64,000 nucleotides of DNA, taken from positions 496,001 to 560,000 of the forward strand of contig NW_026516207.1 of assembly GCF_025602895.1 (NCBI RefSeq), read 5' to 3'. The notes below the pieces were generated by a model. The model was not told the DNA's origin. It was given only the letters and a program-made list of their open reading frames with translations, and did no database searches. Within the stretch, counting starts at the first letter, position 1, and each line of letters starts with the position of its first letter. This document shows, piece after piece, positions 62,901-64,000 of the stretch. The position numbers and the translations under genes were made by a program. The stretch comes from Polychytrium aggregatum. Taxonomy: Eukaryota > Chytridiomycota > Chytridiomycetes > Polychytriales.

Positions 62901-63528
62901 GGAGCGACAGGGTCGCGGCATCGAAGGCAGCGAGCGGCGGATATGGCATGGCCCGGCCGCCCTGGACTCGATGCCAACCAAAAGAGGCAGCCACCGGCAT
63001 CAGGCCGTGAGTGCCCAAGAGGCTCAGAGCACAGCAAGCGCCGTTGGCATGAACTCACAGTCCGGCCCGGACGATGAGCATTCTGCCGGATTGAGCCATA
63101 GCCCTCGACCGCATGCCAGAGTCTCAGCGAGTAGGCCGAAAGTCGTTGAGATGCGTCTGTACCGAGACATCTGAGGATGCCGTCCGGGGATCGACGGACC
63201 CCCAGCCATCCTCGTCGCCAGAGGCCGATAACTGGCTGGTCGGCTGGCTGACTGGCTGGCGGCACTGGTGGAGGAGGAAGCAGGGCAGCGGATGGACAAA
63301 AAAAAAGAGCAATGACGAAGACCCACCGGCGTTGCCAAGGTTGGACTGCTTGAACTCGACCCTGGGATCGGCAAAGACGACCCTATGCTTCTCGGAGAGG
63401 TAGGCCGTCGCCGGGAGAACTTTGTCGGCGACGCGTACTCTGGAGGCCAGGTTGTTTTCGATGAGATAGGCGACAAAGTGGCGGCCGATGAAGCCGACAC
63501 CGCCCAGAACCAAGACGGAGGGAGCCAT
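59949..63528 (-). CDS. NAD(P)-dependent epimerase/dehydratase-like extended SDR
   Basis: Exons: 63528-63327, 62632-62538, 62053-61940, 61689-61598, 61342-61281, 61164-61055, 60950-60839, 60703-60618, 60396-60241 and 60065-59949; all phases fit, product 381 aa. N-terminal Rossmann motif VLVLGGVGFIGRHFV (GxxGxxG), acidic residue at the end of beta2 (RVRVADK), YVFNLAAETKYGQT (the family's hexxAA region), FVEVSTAQVYESDK, then ILRPAVVYGPND and IYNLADKSDT. These place it with extended SDRs such as nucleotide-sugar epimerases, dehydratases and the less well-known family of unassigned fungal NAD-dependent epimerase-like proteins. The YxxxK catalytic motif is not recognisable: the aligned segment reads KPWTQLAKMKLKAEEDL, with Trp/Thr where Tyr is expected. 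Substrate unknown. Confidence 0.82.
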
Positions 63529-64000
63529 GAGGGGCGGGGGAGAGCAGCGACGACGAGGGCGAGACGGGGAGGGTGTGCGAGCAGGCTGCCTGGGGGGGAG
63601 GTGACGAAGTGGCGAAAGAGAAAACGCAGGACGATGGCGGGCCGAGGACGCTATGGAAACGGCGTCGAAAACCCTGGCGAAGAGCATCCGAGGCGACAAG
63701 GCACAAAGGGCGAGGGCCGGCGAGAAGCAGCGAGAGGCAGCGAGAGATTCGGGGCCGAGAAGCAACGTGCTGCTGCGCACAGTGCGGACTGCGGCGGCGC
63801 ATCTGGCGAGAGCGGCAGCGAGGCGGTCGTCCCGCGCACACACGCACGCCGCGTCTGTTGCTCGTTTGGGCCTCGGTGTCGGCGCACAAGCTCTGGGCGG
63901 GGCCAGTGCGCTCTGGCGACCGGGCACTTGATGTGTGACGGCCACGGCCTGGGACTCGGCTTGGGAGAGGGAGGGGTCGCTGGATGCCACGCCCCAGACG
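63529..64000. other. upstream region of the SDR gene
   Basis: About 470 bp at the window edge, expected to hold the promoter of the minus-strand SDR gene. No gene start recognised on either strand. Confidence 0.4.

Overview
The window is nuclear DNA of a GC-rich, intron-rich, early-diverging zoosporic (chytrid-like) fungus. Three things point there. Short GT-AG introns split almost every gene. The gene set is fungal or opisthokont: a Ggc1-type GTP/GDP carrier, Sec9, an Acl4-like TPR chaperone and Lys2-style adenylation-thiolation-reductase enzymes. It also holds a CEP44 homologue, a centriole protein expected only where centrioles or flagella persist, and a PARP1 with all animal-type domains. 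No rRNA, tRNA or CRISPR was recognised. Exon coordinates were derived by hand from splice signals, reading phase and family resemblance; no alignment was run.

Layout. 1-5.2 kb: 3' end of RNA polymerase III subunit 2 (+), mitochondrial GTP/GDP carrier (-), TXNDC17-like thioredoxin (-). 5.5-5.8 kb: a short inverted-repeat element. 6.7-16.3 kb: two paralogous NRPS-like carboxylate reductases, 1080 and 1076 aa, tail to tail and spliced identically. 17.2-28 kb: Sec9 SNARE (+), farnesyl-PP synthase (-), a second copy of the element, CEP44 (-), an MgtE-type Mg transporter (-). 29-41 kb: a Pro-rich unknown (-), an F-box protein (+), a third element copy, a G-patch/zinc-finger protein (+), a single-pass membrane protein (+), a fourth element copy. 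41-51 kb: aldo-keto reductase (-), Acl4-like chaperone (+), 24-exon PARP1 (+). 51.7-64 kb: DUF4203-type multi-pass membrane protein (+), a disordered protein (-), an unknown (+), an extended SDR/epimerase (-).

Most genes are unrelated housekeeping genes. The most distinctive part is the mirror-image reductase pair. Ten of eleven exons match in length, including a 13-nt micro-exon through the adenylation P-loop motif. One tract of about 240 bp, intron included, is almost identical between copies that are otherwise clearly diverged, as expected from gene conversion. A second theme is that introns across the window carry private micro- or minisatellites. A third is a small family of Tc1/mariner-like non-autonomous elements in intergenic gaps.
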